Source: Poseidonocella sedimentorum
Lineage (GTDB): Bacteria; Pseudomonadota; Alphaproteobacteria; Rhodobacterales; Rhodobacteraceae
Direction: 5' to 3'
DNA: 64,000 nucleotides
Assembly: GCF_900116005.1 (NCBI RefSeq)
Contig: NZ_FOYI01000004.1
Span: 1-64,000 of the forward strand
Notes under the pieces: model-generated
The model's input: the letters and a program-made list of their open reading frames with translations, nothing else
The model's database searches: none
Told to the model about the DNA's origin: nothing
Position numbers and translations under genes: made by a program
Part shown: piece after piece, positions 1 to 8,707 of the stretch
How positions within the stretch are numbered: position 1 is the first letter of the stretch
Layout: each line of letters begins with the position of its first letter

Positions 1-237
1 ACGCAGACGCGGAATGCGCAGCTCGACGCTGCCCGCACGGGTCTGCCAGTCTCGGTCGCGGTATCCGTTCCGTTGCGCCAGCCGATCGCTGCTTTTCTCG
101 CCGTAATCGGCACCGGTCTTGGCGCCGACCTCAAGTTCCATCAGCCGCTCGGCTGCGAAGCCGATCATCTCACGCAGCAGGTCGGAATCGGCACTCTTTT
201 CGACAAGCGCACGCAGGTCCATCATAGGTTTGGTCAT
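1..237 (-). CDS. IS256 (Mutator) family transposase, N-terminal part, cut by window edge
   Basis: The frame starts at an ATG at 237 and stays open to base 1, giving 79 residues. The start MTKPMMDLRALVEKSADSDL and the later segments SDRLAQRNGYRDRDW and GSVELRIPRLR match the N-terminal region of IS256-type transposases, which cut and paste their element through a DDE catalytic core. That core lies outside the window, so it cannot be said whether the gene is intact. Family call is from recognised conserved phrases; activity is unknown. Confidence 0.88.
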   Translation of the reverse strand, partial: MTKPMMDLRALVEKSADSDLLREMIGFAAERLMELEVGAKTGADYGEKSSDRLAQRNGYRDRDWQTRAGSVELRIPRLR

Positions 238-345
238 CGGGTGTCGTCCTTGGTTCAGGTTGGTTGTCGCAACCCAACCCTACCGGGAAACCCGATGGCC
301 ACCGCCAGCTACACCACGTCCGTGGACGTCACCCCTGATTGCAGT
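1..345. mobile_element. End region of an IS256-type insertion sequence (outer boundary approximate)
   Basis: The transposase starts at 237 and reads leftwards, so the element's end must lie to its right. About 80-100 bases upstream of the start is TACACCACGTCCGTGGACG (near 311-329), a phrase of the kind often found just inside the end of IS256 elements. The other end is off the window, so the inverted repeat and target duplication cannot be checked and the boundary near 345 is a guess. Confidence 0.5.
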
Positions 346-617
346 ACTCATAATCCGAATAAGTGCTTCACGTTCTAACTGGCCTGTCTTGGTTTTTCCC
401 CAATCCACTACCACCATAATAGCGATTGAGTGCGCCGCAACACGACATCACGCGATTGAAACATGAACATACGCTGCACACGACGCCGATCAAGCTGTTG
501 AAATAAATTATGAATCAGCACCATCTATCATAGGGGCACCGAACAATCTAGCGTGTTGATTTATTTGCGTTTTGTGTATCTTCGAACTGTTGGCTTTGGA
601 CCCTGCTACGCAGGAAT
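346..617. other. Non-coding, AT-richer spacer between the IS end and an integrase remnant
   Basis: No convincing gene, RNA or repeat was seen. The stretch is visibly richer in A and T than the rest of the window, which fits accessory or mobile DNA. Confidence 0.5.
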
Positions 618-1034
618 ACGCCCCAATATTCCAGAATTTGCCGGGTCCAGATCAGACGAAAGGGCCGCTACGCGAGCGAGACGTTTCTCCGTCGCGACGA
701 TGCCCATCGCTGGGCCCGCCTAGCGGAGACCCGGGTGGATCAGGGGTTGGCGCCGAACAAGTCGTCCGTCTCCCGCCTGACCACCTTCGGCGATCTCATC
801 GATCTCCACATAATCGATATGTGCGAGGTAGGCAAACCGCCGCGTCGCAGCAAGGCCGCCACGCTCAAGACGCTCAAGCGCGATCTGGGCAAGGATAAGA
901 TCGGGCACCTCGACCGGCAAAAGCTGATCGACTACGGCAAGATGCGCGCTGATCAAAACGCCGGTCCGGTGACCCTCAGCATCGATATCGTCGTGGTCAA
1001 GATGATCATCACCCACGCTGCAGCCGTTCACGGA
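618..1034 (+). pseudogene. Truncated phage-type tyrosine integrase (arm-binding and core-binding domains only)
   Basis: One plus-strand frame reads VQIRRKGRYASETFLRRDDA, then HRWARLAETRVDQGLAP, then a core-binding stretch ending KMIITHAAAVHG. This is the usual N-terminal half of a tyrosine recombinase: a short arm-binding domain followed by a SAM-like core-binding domain. No proper start codon and ribosome site sit at the N-terminus. After about base 1034 the similarity stops and the frame ends at 1106, so the catalytic R-H-R-Y domain is absent. It is a decayed remnant next to an IS end, marking past recombination here. Confidence 0.75.
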
Positions 1035-1043
1035 TCCACTTGC

Positions 1044-1745
1044 CTACCAACCCTCCCACAACCTCGCAGGGTCGCTTTCGAACCACTCATCAAGCTTTCC
1101 GGATAGCTCGTGGCCTTTCTTGAAGGAAATTTGCCATATTTGGCCAAAATCGGCATCCGATTTTGACCATTCCTCGAATGACGCCCAAACACGCCGAGAG
1201 TGCATCAGCCCGTCGCAAAACAACAGTTGTTGCAGCTCCAATCCGCCATTGAGGACCATGTTTGCGTCCGGCGTTGGATGACCGCCAATCCGACAATGCC
1301 AGCCGTAGTGTTCATTGTTAAAATAGCCATCTGCCGCTTCACGCAGATGTCTCGGCTGCCAGAATTTCCGCCGCTCGTCATCACTAGCGCGCAGCCACTC
1401 GGCGGCATGCTTGTGACGATTGGCAAAACAATAGATCAGATATTCAATCTCAAGAAGCTGCCTAAGTAGCGTAGCGCAAGCATAGCATTCATCAGCAACT
1501 GCCGCTGATTTGATCATAACAACCAGGCTCGCGCACGAGCGCATAAGTGTTGCGACACCCACCGCTTCGTCAGAACCGTGTCCTCCTATCGATACTCCTG
1601 ACTTCCGATCCGATCCAACACAATGGCCAATCAAAGAAAGAAAAGAGCCTGTTTCTTTGAGGCCAATCGCCATACGTTCGATAAGATCGAGCCATTTTTC
1701 TGGCCATCCTTCACCAAAAAGAAGTGTTTCGAGTTGTTGATCCAT
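1044..1745 (-). CDS. Hypothetical protein, all-alpha, 233 aa
   Basis: The ATG at 1745 (MDQQLETLLFGEGWPEKWLD) is preferred over an upstream extension of low-complexity sequence. The protein is soluble and mainly helical by residue pattern, with SCASLVVMIKSAAVADECYA and LLRQLLEIEYLIYCFANRHK in the middle. This layout recalls DUF5677-like families, some of which are HEPN-related, but no catalytic motif could be fixed. It ends ten bases from the breakpoint of the integrase remnant and has lower GC than the operon to its right, so it is probably accessory cargo. Function is not known. Confidence 0.6.
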   Translation of the reverse strand: MDQQLETLLFGEGWPEKWLDLIERMAIGLKETGSFLSLIGHCVGSDRKSGVSIGGHGSDEAVGVATLMRSCASLVVMIKSAAVADECYACATLLRQLLEIEYLIYCFANRHKHAAEWLRASDDERRKFWQPRHLREAADGYFNNEHYGWHCRIGGHPTPDANMVLNGGLELQQLLFCDGLMHSRRVWASFEEWSKSDADFGQIWQISFKKGHELSGKLDEWFESDPARLWEGW

Positions 1746-1818
1746 GGAGGGATCTGCACATGATTTTATGTAGTAATCAATCCGAAAGCACTGAACCGGC
1801 GGGCCGTGACCTGCGCCC

Positions 1819-2619
1819 CTAGTCGCCTTTGAACACCCCGTCCCGCCGCTCGAGCAAGGCCGCGACGGCCTCCGCGTGGTCGGCGGTCTGGTGCACGGCA
1901 CCTTGATAGGCGGCAGACAATTCCAGCAGTTGATCGAGAGTCGAAACCGTCCCCTCCCGCAACAGTCGCTTGGTCAACCGCAGTTGGCGGGGCGGGTTGC
2001 GGGCGATGCGGCGGGCCGTGGCCATTGCGGCCTCGAGGAGCTCTCCCGGCGGCGTGACTCGGGACACAAGCCCCCAATCAAGCGCCGTTTGCGCATCGAT
2101 CGGATCGGCGGTAAACGTCATTTCAGCGGCGCGCGACAGCCCCACTTGGCGCGGCAGGATCCACGAGCCACCATCGCCCGAGATGATGCCCACATTCACG
2201 AAATTCTCGGCAAAGGTCGCGGTCTCCGAGGCGATGCGGATGTCGCAAAACAAGGTCAGGTCGCACCCTGCCCCATACGCCGGCCCGTTCACGGCGGCGA
2301 TCATCGGCACCTCGACGTTCCACACAGCCTTGGCCACGCGCTGGATGCCTGCACGGTAGGCGTTTCGCACGGCAATGGCGTCGCCCGCAAAGATGCCTTC
2401 CTTGTCGCGCATGTGTTTAAGGTTGCCGCCCGAGGAGAACGCCTTGCCCGCCCCAGTCAGGATCGCACAGCGGATCGACTGGTCGGTGTTGAGCCAGTCC
2501 ATGGCGGCGCAAATTTCGGCCATCATGTCAGCGTCAGTGATCGGGTTGCGCAGCTCCGGCATGTTCAGGGTCAGCGTGGCGATGCCGTCTTCTTGCGATA
2601 TCAGGAGTTTGTCGGGCAT
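1819..2619 (-). CDS. Enoyl-CoA hydratase/isomerase (crotonase) family protein
   Basis: A 266-residue protein of normal family length. It carries the crotonase oxyanion-hole segments (GAGKAFSSGGNLKHM and NGPAYGAGCDLTLFCDIRIA) and a helix AAEMTF whose Glu fits the second catalytic Glu of the family; the first catalytic Glu is less clear. It should hydrate or isomerise a CoA-linked enoyl intermediate in the cytoplasm. The ATG at 2619 has GGAG seven bases upstream and follows the CoA-transferase stop after two bases, so it was chosen over a GTG at 2625. It is the last gene of the catabolic operon. The exact substrate cannot be told. Confidence 0.85.
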   Translation of the reverse strand: MPDKLLISQEDGIATLTLNMPELRNPITDADMMAEICAAMDWLNTDQSIRCAILTGAGKAFSSGGNLKHMRDKEGIFAGDAIAVRNAYRAGIQRVAKAVWNVEVPMIAAVNGPAYGAGCDLTLFCDIRIASETATFAENFVNVGIISGDGGSWILPRQVGLSRAAEMTFTADPIDAQTALDWGLVSRVTPPGELLEAAMATARRIARNPPRQLRLTKRLLREGTVSTLDQLLELSAAYQGAVHQTADHAEAVAALLERRDGVFKGD

Positions 2620-2621
2620 GC

Positions 2622-3896
2622 TCACTCTCCGTCTTTTTTGGTGCGGAAATCCGCGATCGTTCCGTCGGTCATGAGCGCCTCAAGGTCGAAGATAGACGGG
2701 TCCAGCATATGCGACAGAATCCCGATCGTATCGGCCCCAAGGTCCGGTGCGGCGCGCGGCGGCATGGCCGGGGTTCGCGACAGATTGATCGGCGAAGCGA
2801 CACCGACGAGCCTGTCGCCCTGCGGCGTTTCCGGTGAGGTCCTCAGCCCGCGCGATTGCACATGCGGATCGGCGAAGACCCGTTCAATGGTGTTGATCGG
2901 CCCCACGGGCACGCTGGCCGCGTTCAGCGCTTCGATCCAGTCGTCCATGCTCCGCCCCGACATCAGGCCTTGAAGGATCGGGATCAACACGTCGCGATTG
3001 CGCACCCGTTCGGGATTGGTGGCAAAGCGCGGATCCGTCGCCAGCCCCGGCGCTCCGGCGACGTCGCAGAACCGAGCGAACTGGCCGTCATTGCCCACCG
3101 CAAGGATCAAATGGCCGTCACTGGTGGCGAAGGCCTGATAGGGCACGATGCTGGGATGTGCGTTTCCAAGACGACCCGGCGACTTGCCCGTGGCCAGGTA
3201 GTTCATCGCCTGATTGGCCAGCGTGGCGACCTGAACATCGAGCAATGACATATCGATATGCTGCCCCTCGCCCGTGGCATCGCGGTGCCGCAAGGCCGAC
3301 AAGATGCCGATCACCGCGTAAAGCCCGGTCAGCACGTCGGTCAGCGCCACGCCGACCTTCATCGGTTCCGCGCCCGGCGTTCCATCGGGTTGGCCCGTGA
3401 CGCTCATCAACCCGCCCATGGCCTGAATGAGGAAATCGTATCCCGCCCGGTTTGCATAGGGCCCGGTCTGTCCGAACCCTGTGATCGAACAATAGACGAG
3501 ATCCGGTTTGACAGCCGCGAGCGACGCATAATCAAGCCCGTACTTCGCCAGCCCCCCAACCTTGAAATTCTCGATGACGACGTCGCTTTGGGCCGCCAAG
3601 GCCTTCAGGATCCGCTGCCCCTCGGGACGGGCCATGTCGACCGCAACCGATTTCTTCCCCCGGTTGGCGCCGTGAAAATAGGCCGCGCCACGGTCCCGGC
3701 CCTGTTGGTCGGTCACGTTCGGCGGCCCCCAACTGCGCGTATCGTCCCCCTCGCCCGGGCGTTCGATCTTGATCACCTCCGCCCCCATGTCCGCCAGAAT
3801 CTGAGTGGCCCATGGGCCCGCGAGGATCCGGGTCATGTCCAGCACGCGCAGCCCGGACAAGGCGGCACCCGGGACAGTCTTTGAGGTCTCGGTCAT
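2622..3896 (-). CDS. Class III (CaiB/BaiF, formyl-CoA transferase type) CoA-transferase
   Basis: The 424-residue protein begins with the typical LSGLRVLDMTRILAGPWATQ and has Asp154 in GYDFLIQAMGG, the position of the aspartate that forms the acyl intermediate in this family. It moves CoA between carboxylic acids, so it probably activates the acid that the adjacent enoyl-CoA hydratase uses. The ATG at 3896 with AGGCGG upstream is preferred to a longer frame that runs into the previous gene. It sits seven bases after the NIPSNAP gene. Family is firm; donor and acceptor acids are unknown. Confidence 0.9.
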   Translation of the reverse strand: MTETSKTVPGAALSGLRVLDMTRILAGPWATQILADMGAEVIKIERPGEGDDTRSWGPPNVTDQQGRDRGAAYFHGANRGKKSVAVDMARPEGQRILKALAAQSDVVIENFKVGGLAKYGLDYASLAAVKPDLVYCSITGFGQTGPYANRAGYDFLIQAMGGLMSVTGQPDGTPGAEPMKVGVALTDVLTGLYAVIGILSALRHRDATGEGQHIDMSLLDVQVATLANQAMNYLATGKSPGRLGNAHPSIVPYQAFATSDGHLILAVGNDGQFARFCDVAGAPGLATDPRFATNPERVRNRDVLIPILQGLMSGRSMDDWIEALNAASVPVGPINTIERVFADPHVQSRGLRTSPETPQGDRLVGVASPINLSRTPAMPPRAAPDLGADTIGILSHMLDPSIFDLEALMTDGTIADFRTKKDGE

Positions 3897-3903
3897 GATC
3901 CGC

Positions 3904-4233
3904 CTAACGCACGGAGGAAAAGGCGGTTGGCGCAAGGAAGCTGGACGCGATATTGGCCACGACCTCTCCATGCGCCTCTTGATGTGTCGCGCGCGCCGCG
4001 ACCCATTCAGGGTCGCTGGCGAAGGTGTTCCAGAGCCGTTCGCGCTCCTCCAGCGATTCCCACGCCAGGAAATAGGTCAGGTCATGGTTGGACGGGCCGA
4101 CAAGGGTCGTGAAAAAACCGGCGGGGCGCAGTCCGATCCGCTCCCAGATCTTCAGGGTCGTGGTCTCGAACCGCTGCAACAGCGCGGGCAGACCGCCGGG
4201 AACACAGGAATAGATGCGCATCTCGTAGATCAT
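3904..4233 (-). CDS. NIPSNAP family protein
   Basis: A 109-residue protein starting MIYEMRIYSCVPGGLPALLQ and containing GFFTTLVGPSNHDLTYFLAW, the hallmark layout of the NIPSNAP ferredoxin-like fold (dimeric alpha-beta barrel). Such small proteins often accompany catabolic enzymes, but their chemistry is mostly undefined. It lies 17 bases after the aldehyde dehydrogenase gene and has an AAGGA ribosome site, so it is translated as part of the operon. Confidence 0.85.
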   Translation of the reverse strand: MIYEMRIYSCVPGGLPALLQRFETTTLKIWERIGLRPAGFFTTLVGPSNHDLTYFLAWESLEERERLWNTFASDPEWVAARATHQEAHGEVVANIASSFLAPTAFSSVR

Positions 4234-4250
4234 GGAGTGTCCTTAGGGGC

Positions 4251-5687
4251 TCAGGCCAGGGTGTAGGCGGTCTTGACGGTGGTGAAGAACTCGGCAGCAT
4301 AGCGGCCCTGCTCACGGGGGCCATGGCTTGACGCCTTGCGCCCGCCGAAGGGCACGTGGAAATCAACGCCTGCGGTGGGCAGGTTGACCATGACCATGCC
4401 GGCCTCGGCGTTGCGTTTGAAATGGGTGGCGTGTTTCAGGCTGGTGGTGGCAATCCCGGCGGACAGACCGAAGTCCGTGTCGTTGGCCACGGCGAGCGCC
4501 TCGTCATAATCCCGGACGGCGATCACGGACGCGACAGGTCCGAAGATTTCCTCCCGGGCAATCCTCATCTGATTGGTGCAATCGGCAAACAGGGCCGGCA
4601 TCTGGAAGTAGCCCTCCGTCTCGCGGGACACACGGTTGCCTCCGGCCACAAGACGCGCGCCCTCGGCCTTGCCGATCTCGATATATTTCTCGTTCTGCGC
4701 AAGCTGGCTTTCATCGACGACAGGGCCGATCTGTGTGTCCGGGGCAAGGGCATCGCCCACCCGCAGATCCGCCATGCGCGCAGTCATCTTGTCGAGGAAG
4801 GCATCGTGCACCGCGTCTTCCACGATGATCCGCGATGAGGCCGTGCACCGCTGCCCGGTCGAGAAGAAGGCGCCATTGATGACGCAGTCAACGGCGACGT
4901 CCAGATCGGCGTCCGCCAGCACTACGAAAGGGTTCTTGCCGCCCATCTCGAGCTGGACCTTGCGCATCAGCTCCGCGGATTTCGCTGCCAAAACCGCGCC
5001 GGTTGGAACCGACCCCGTAAAGGTCAGGGCCGAGACGTCCGGGCTATCGACGATGGTTTGGCCCACGACCGATCCGCGCCCCATCACGAGGTTCACCACG
5101 CCCTCCGGAAGGCCCGCACGGTGCAAGATATCGACCAGCGCCCAGCCGCAGCCCGGGACGAGATCCGCCGGTTTGAACACGACCGTGTTGCCGTAGCAAA
5201 GCGCCGGCGCCAGTTTCCAGGCGGGGATTGCGATGGGGAAGTTCCACGGCGTGATGACGCCGACGACCCCAACCGGCTCGCGGGTGATCTCGACACCCAC
5301 ACCGGGGCGAATGGAGGGCAGTACCTCGCCCGTCAGGCGAAGGGCCTCGCCCGCAAAGAAGTCGAAGATCTGGGCCGCACGGACCGTTTCCCCCACCCCC
5401 TCGGCCAATGTCTTGCCCTCTTCCCGCGACAACAGCCGCCCCAACTCATCCTTGCGCGCCAGGATTTCGTCGGCGGCTGCACGCAGCACCGCGTGCCGTT
5501 CCAGGGGCGTTGAGCGAGACCATGCCGGAAAAGCCGCTTTGGCGGCATCAATGGCATCCTGCGTCTGCGCTGCGCTGGCGCGCGCGTAGTGGCCCACGAT
5601 ATCCGATGTGTCGGACGGATTGATATTGGGAGCGGTATCGCCCGCGACCCAGTCGCCGCCGACAAGGTTCAGCTTTGGTTCCGACAT
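4251..5687 (-). CDS. NAD(P)-dependent aldehyde dehydrogenase, alpha-ketoglutarate semialdehyde dehydrogenase-like
   Basis: This 478-residue ALDH has the general base Glu247 in LEMGGKNPF, the nucleophile Cys281 in FFSTGQRCTASSR and the PWNFP cofactor segment. The FFSTGQRCTASSR and EMGGKNP variants are typical of the alpha-ketoglutarate semialdehyde (2,5-dioxovalerate) branch. It would oxidise a semialdehyde formed by the pathway to an acid. A strong GGAGG site precedes the ATG at 5687. It lies between the YCII and NIPSNAP genes in the same direction. The class is certain; the semialdehyde assignment is by resemblance only. Confidence 0.88.
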   Translation of the reverse strand: MSEPKLNLVGGDWVAGDTAPNINPSDTSDIVGHYARASAAQTQDAIDAAKAAFPAWSRSTPLERHAVLRAAADEILARKDELGRLLSREEGKTLAEGVGETVRAAQIFDFFAGEALRLTGEVLPSIRPGVGVEITREPVGVVGVITPWNFPIAIPAWKLAPALCYGNTVVFKPADLVPGCGWALVDILHRAGLPEGVVNLVMGRGSVVGQTIVDSPDVSALTFTGSVPTGAVLAAKSAELMRKVQLEMGGKNPFVVLADADLDVAVDCVINGAFFSTGQRCTASSRIIVEDAVHDAFLDKMTARMADLRVGDALAPDTQIGPVVDESQLAQNEKYIEIGKAEGARLVAGGNRVSRETEGYFQMPALFADCTNQMRIAREEIFGPVASVIAVRDYDEALAVANDTDFGLSAGIATTSLKHATHFKRNAEAGMVMVNLPTAGVDFHVPFGGRKASSHGPREQGRYAAEFFTTVKTAYTLA

Positions 5688-5715
5688 GACTGCCTCCGGT
5701 GGTTGTGTGGTAAGA

Positions 5716-6087
5716 TCAGCCGACGACGGCGGTCTGATCGGAATAGCGTACGGTCACGGTCATTGCGCCCTCGTTCAGCATCCAGCGATGAAGCGTGTAT
5801 TGGCGCAAACCGTTTGCATGAAAGGGGTCGGCATCGGCCAGGGCGCGCGCGGCGGCCTCATCCTGGGCGCGCACGATGATCATGCCGCCGGTGGGAACGG
5901 ACCCGCCATCCTCAAAAATCGGGCCGGCGCCGAACAGGCTGCCATCGCGCTCCATCGCGATCTGATACTCCAGATGCGCGGGCAAGAGGTCCTGCATGCC
6001 GGGACCACGCGCAGGCCGCGTCGTGATCACCCAAAGCGACCGGCGCAGCATGGTGGCGTAAAGCTCTTCAGGTGTCTTTGCGGTCAT
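5716..6087 (-). CDS. YCII-related domain protein
   Basis: A small cytoplasmic protein (123 residues from the ATG at 6087, 127 from the ATG at 6099). LWVITTRPARGPGMQDLLPA, the paired HLEYQIAMERDGSLFGAGP and the DPFHANGL segment with its conserved His-containing strand are typical of YCII/YciI dimeric ferredoxin-like proteins. These accompany many catabolic operons, sometimes as isomerase or lactonase-like helpers. GAGG eight bases upstream favours 6087 as the start. A precise reaction is not known. Confidence 0.8.
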   Translation of the reverse strand: MTAKTPEELYATMLRRSLWVITTRPARGPGMQDLLPAHLEYQIAMERDGSLFGAGPIFEDGGSVPTGGMIIVRAQDEAAARALADADPFHANGLRQYTLHRWMLNEGAMTVTVRYSDQTAVVG

Positions 6088-6151
6088 CTGGGGCCTCATG
6101 CGATGGACATATCAGGCGCGCGGAGGGGCCCCCGCGCGCCAGTTTGCTTGC

Positions 6152-7111
6152 TTAGCGCCGCTCGATCCCGGCGGTCTCGATCACCTCGGACCAGACCGCG
6201 ATCTGACGCTCGACCAATGCCTGCAGTTCCGCACCGGTCGAGGCACCCGGATTTGCACCAAGCGCCGCAATGCGTTCGCGCACGTCGGGTTGTGCAAGCG
6301 CATCACTGATGGCTCCCGACAAGATCGCCACGATGTCGTCCGGCACGCCGGCAGGCGCACCCAGAGCGGTCCAGGACACCACGTCAAATCCCGGCGCGAC
6401 GGTCTCGTTCAACGTCGGCACATCGGGCGCGTCGGGCCAGCGATCCGCGGAGGTCACAGCGAGGATGTCGTAGACGCCTGCCTCTGCCTGGCCGCTGATG
6501 ACGGTGCCTGTGTCGATGATCAGGTTGACTTCGCCGCCCATCAGCGCCGTGCTTGCCGCCGCGCCGCCCTTGTAGGGGACATGAATGAAATCGGCCCCCG
6601 TTTGCAGGCCAAGAAGCTCACCAGTGAGGTGCTGGGTGGAGCCAACACCGGAATGGCCGATGACAATGCTTCCGGGATCGGCCAAAGCCGCCTCGATCAC
6701 GGCATCGATGGATTCGTATTCACCCGCGCGGGCGGCCACGAAAAACGGGAATTGTCCGATCGTGGACAGGAAGGTGAAGTCATTCACCGAGTCGTAGGGC
6801 AACTCGTTGTAGAGGCCCGCGGCCACGGCATGGCCGCCCACCATCAGCTGCAAGGTGTAGCCGTCGGGATCTTCGCCCGCGACATAGCCGGACGCCACGG
6901 TTCCGCCAGCACCGGGGCGCGACTCCACGACGACGGGCTCGCCCAGATTGGTCGAGATCGCCTCGCCCATGATACGGGACACGGTATCGGCATTGCCGCC
7001 CGCGCCGAAGCCGTGGACGATGCGCATGGCGCGATCGGGGAACTCTTGCGCCAGTGACGGCGCAGCGAGCGCCAGCGTCAGCGGCAAAGCGACGAGTAGG
7101 TTCTTGATCAT
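6152..7111 (-). CDS. TctC-type periplasmic solute-binding protein of a tripartite tricarboxylate transporter
   Basis: 319 residues from the ATG at 7111, which has a clear GGGAGGAA site. A Sec signal peptide (MIKNLLVALPLTLALAAPSL, cleavage after AQ) precedes EFPDRAMRIVHGFGAGGNAD. The motifs FGAGGNADTVSRIM and VVVESRPGAGG are those of the Bug/TctC family, which captures carboxylic acids in the periplasm and hands them to the TctAB membrane pair. The membrane genes are directly upstream in the operon (8705-7209 and 9172-8708), giving a complete transporter. The bound compound is presumably the operon's substrate. Confidence 0.92.
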   Translation of the reverse strand: MIKNLLVALPLTLALAAPSLAQEFPDRAMRIVHGFGAGGNADTVSRIMGEAISTNLGEPVVVESRPGAGGTVASGYVAGEDPDGYTLQLMVGGHAVAAGLYNELPYDSVNDFTFLSTIGQFPFFVAARAGEYESIDAVIEAALADPGSIVIGHSGVGSTQHLTGELLGLQTGADFIHVPYKGGAAASTALMGGEVNLIIDTGTVISGQAEAGVYDILAVTSADRWPDAPDVPTLNETVAPGFDVVSWTALGAPAGVPDDIVAILSGAISDALAQPDVRERIAALGANPGASTGAELQALVERQIAVWSEVIETAGIERR

Positions 7112-7147
7112 GGTCTTCCTCCCAAGGTTTTCAGTCTTCAAGTGATG

Positions 7148-7175
7148 TCAGGCCGCGTTCCTCCCTTTGGCCTGA
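7148..7175. promoter_or_regulatory. Intercistronic hairpin between tctA and tctC genes
   Basis: TCAGGCC at 7148-7154 pairs perfectly with GGCCTGA at 7169-7175 around a 14-base loop. It falls in the 97-base gap between the TctA stop and the TctC start. On the transcript strand the loop contains GGGAGGAA, similar to the real TctC ribosome site further on. Such hairpins often protect the abundant binding-protein message from decay; that role is inferred. Confidence 0.5.
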
Positions 7176-7208
7176 TACACGCCCTACGTCAGGCGCGACG
7201 TTGTACGG

Positions 7209-8705
7209 TCACGATGGTGGCCGGACAGTTTTTCGCCGGGCACTGATGCTCGACCAAATGGCAAATACGACCAACGCAACCGAACACGTGACCAAGATCG
7301 CGCTGATCGGGCGGGTCAGGAATATCGTGAAGTCACCGCGATAGATCAGCATCGCGCGGCGGAAATTATCCTCAAGCAGCGGGCCGAGCACGAAGCCGAG
7401 AAGCACCGGCGCAGGTTCGAACCGGTAGTTCTTCATCAGGTAGCCCAGAACCCCGAACGCAAGCGTCAGGACGACATCCGTGACGCTGGTGCGATGCGAA
7501 TAGACGCCGACACAGATCATCACGATGATCACCGGATAGAGCTTCTGGTAGGGAATGCGCAGCAACAGAACCCAGAGCCGGATCAACGGAACGTTGATCA
7601 GCAGCAGGATGATATTGCCGACAAAGAAACTGGCGATGACCCCCCAGAACAGTTCGGGCTGATCGACCATCAGGCGCGGGCCGGGGATGATCCCGTTCAG
7701 GATCAACGCGCCGATGATCAGCGCCATGACCGCATCGCCCGGAATGCCAAGCGTGAGCGTCGGTATGAACCCGGTCTGCGCGGCGGCGTTGTTGGCGGAT
7801 TCCGGTGCGGCAAGGCCCGGCAGATGGCCGGTGCCGAACTTCTCGGGTGTCCGCGAGAACCGTTTTTCCATCGCATATGCCATGAAGGACGCAATGGCGG
7901 CCCCCGTGCCGGGCAGAGCGCCAAAGAAGCTTCCGAAGCCCGAGCCGCGCAGGATCGGAAAAACCAGCGAGCGGGCTTGTTTCCTTGTTGGGATGACATC
8001 GCGCATTCGGATCGAAAGGGCCGGGCCTGACGGCCTCTTGTTGGCCGCGTTGCGGATGATCTCGCTGACGCCGAACAGTCCCATGGCCAGCGAGACGAGG
8101 CTGATCCCGTCGGCCAGCTCTGGCATGGCGACAAAGCGGTAGTACCCAGTGGTTTGATCCGCGCCGACAAGGCCCAACGCGATCCCCAGAACCACCATCG
8201 CGAAGGAGCGGAGCTGCGAGCCTGTCCCGATCAGCGAAGCGGCCAGCAAGCCAAGTATGACCAGCATCGCATATTCCGGCGCCCCGAAGCGCAGGGCAAT
8301 CAACGTCATCGGAATAGCGGCCAGTACCAGGATCGCGACACCGATCATGCCACCAACGAAGGAGGAGAACGCCGCCACGAATAGCGCCAGTCCCGCTCGG
8401 TTGTCTTGCGACAGAGGGTAGCCTTCAAGGCAGGTCACGACCGATGACGGCGTGCCCGGCAGGTTGAGCAGGATCGACGCGATCGACCCGCCATATTGCG
8501 AGCCGTAATAGATGCCAGCCAAGATGATCATCGACGTGGTCGCATCGAGGTAGAATGTCACCGGCAACAGCAGCGAAATCGCTGTGATCGCCCCGATCCC
8601 CGGCAGGACTCCGATCAATTGGCCAATGAAAACGCCGATGAACGCATACATCAAGATTTGCGGCTGCATCACGACGCTCAGACCAAGGAGGAATTGATCG
8701 ATCAT
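7209..8705 (-). CDS. TctA-type large membrane subunit of a tripartite tricarboxylate transporter
   Basis: A 498-residue, highly hydrophobic protein with the TctA signatures GVFIGQLIGVLPGIGAITAI, YYGSQYGGSIASILLNLPGT and, in the second half, GALPGTGAAIASFMAY, which reflect the family's internal duplication. About twelve membrane segments are expected. It forms the proton- or sodium-coupled channel with TctB. GGAGGTAG, lying inside the end of the preceding TctB gene, is its ribosome site, so translation is coupled. Confidence 0.94.
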   Translation of the reverse strand: MIDQFLLGLSVVMQPQILMYAFIGVFIGQLIGVLPGIGAITAISLLLPVTFYLDATTSMIILAGIYYGSQYGGSIASILLNLPGTPSSVVTCLEGYPLSQDNRAGLALFVAAFSSFVGGMIGVAILVLAAIPMTLIALRFGAPEYAMLVILGLLAASLIGTGSQLRSFAMVVLGIALGLVGADQTTGYYRFVAMPELADGISLVSLAMGLFGVSEIIRNAANKRPSGPALSIRMRDVIPTRKQARSLVFPILRGSGFGSFFGALPGTGAAIASFMAYAMEKRFSRTPEKFGTGHLPGLAAPESANNAAAQTGFIPTLTLGIPGDAVMALIIGALILNGIIPGPRLMVDQPELFWGVIASFFVGNIILLLINVPLIRLWVLLLRIPYQKLYPVIIVMICVGVYSHRTSVTDVVLTLAFGVLGYLMKNYRFEPAPVLLGFVLGPLLEDNFRRAMLIYRGDFTIFLTRPISAILVTCSVALVVFAIWSSISARRKTVRPPS

Positions 8706-8707
8706 CG

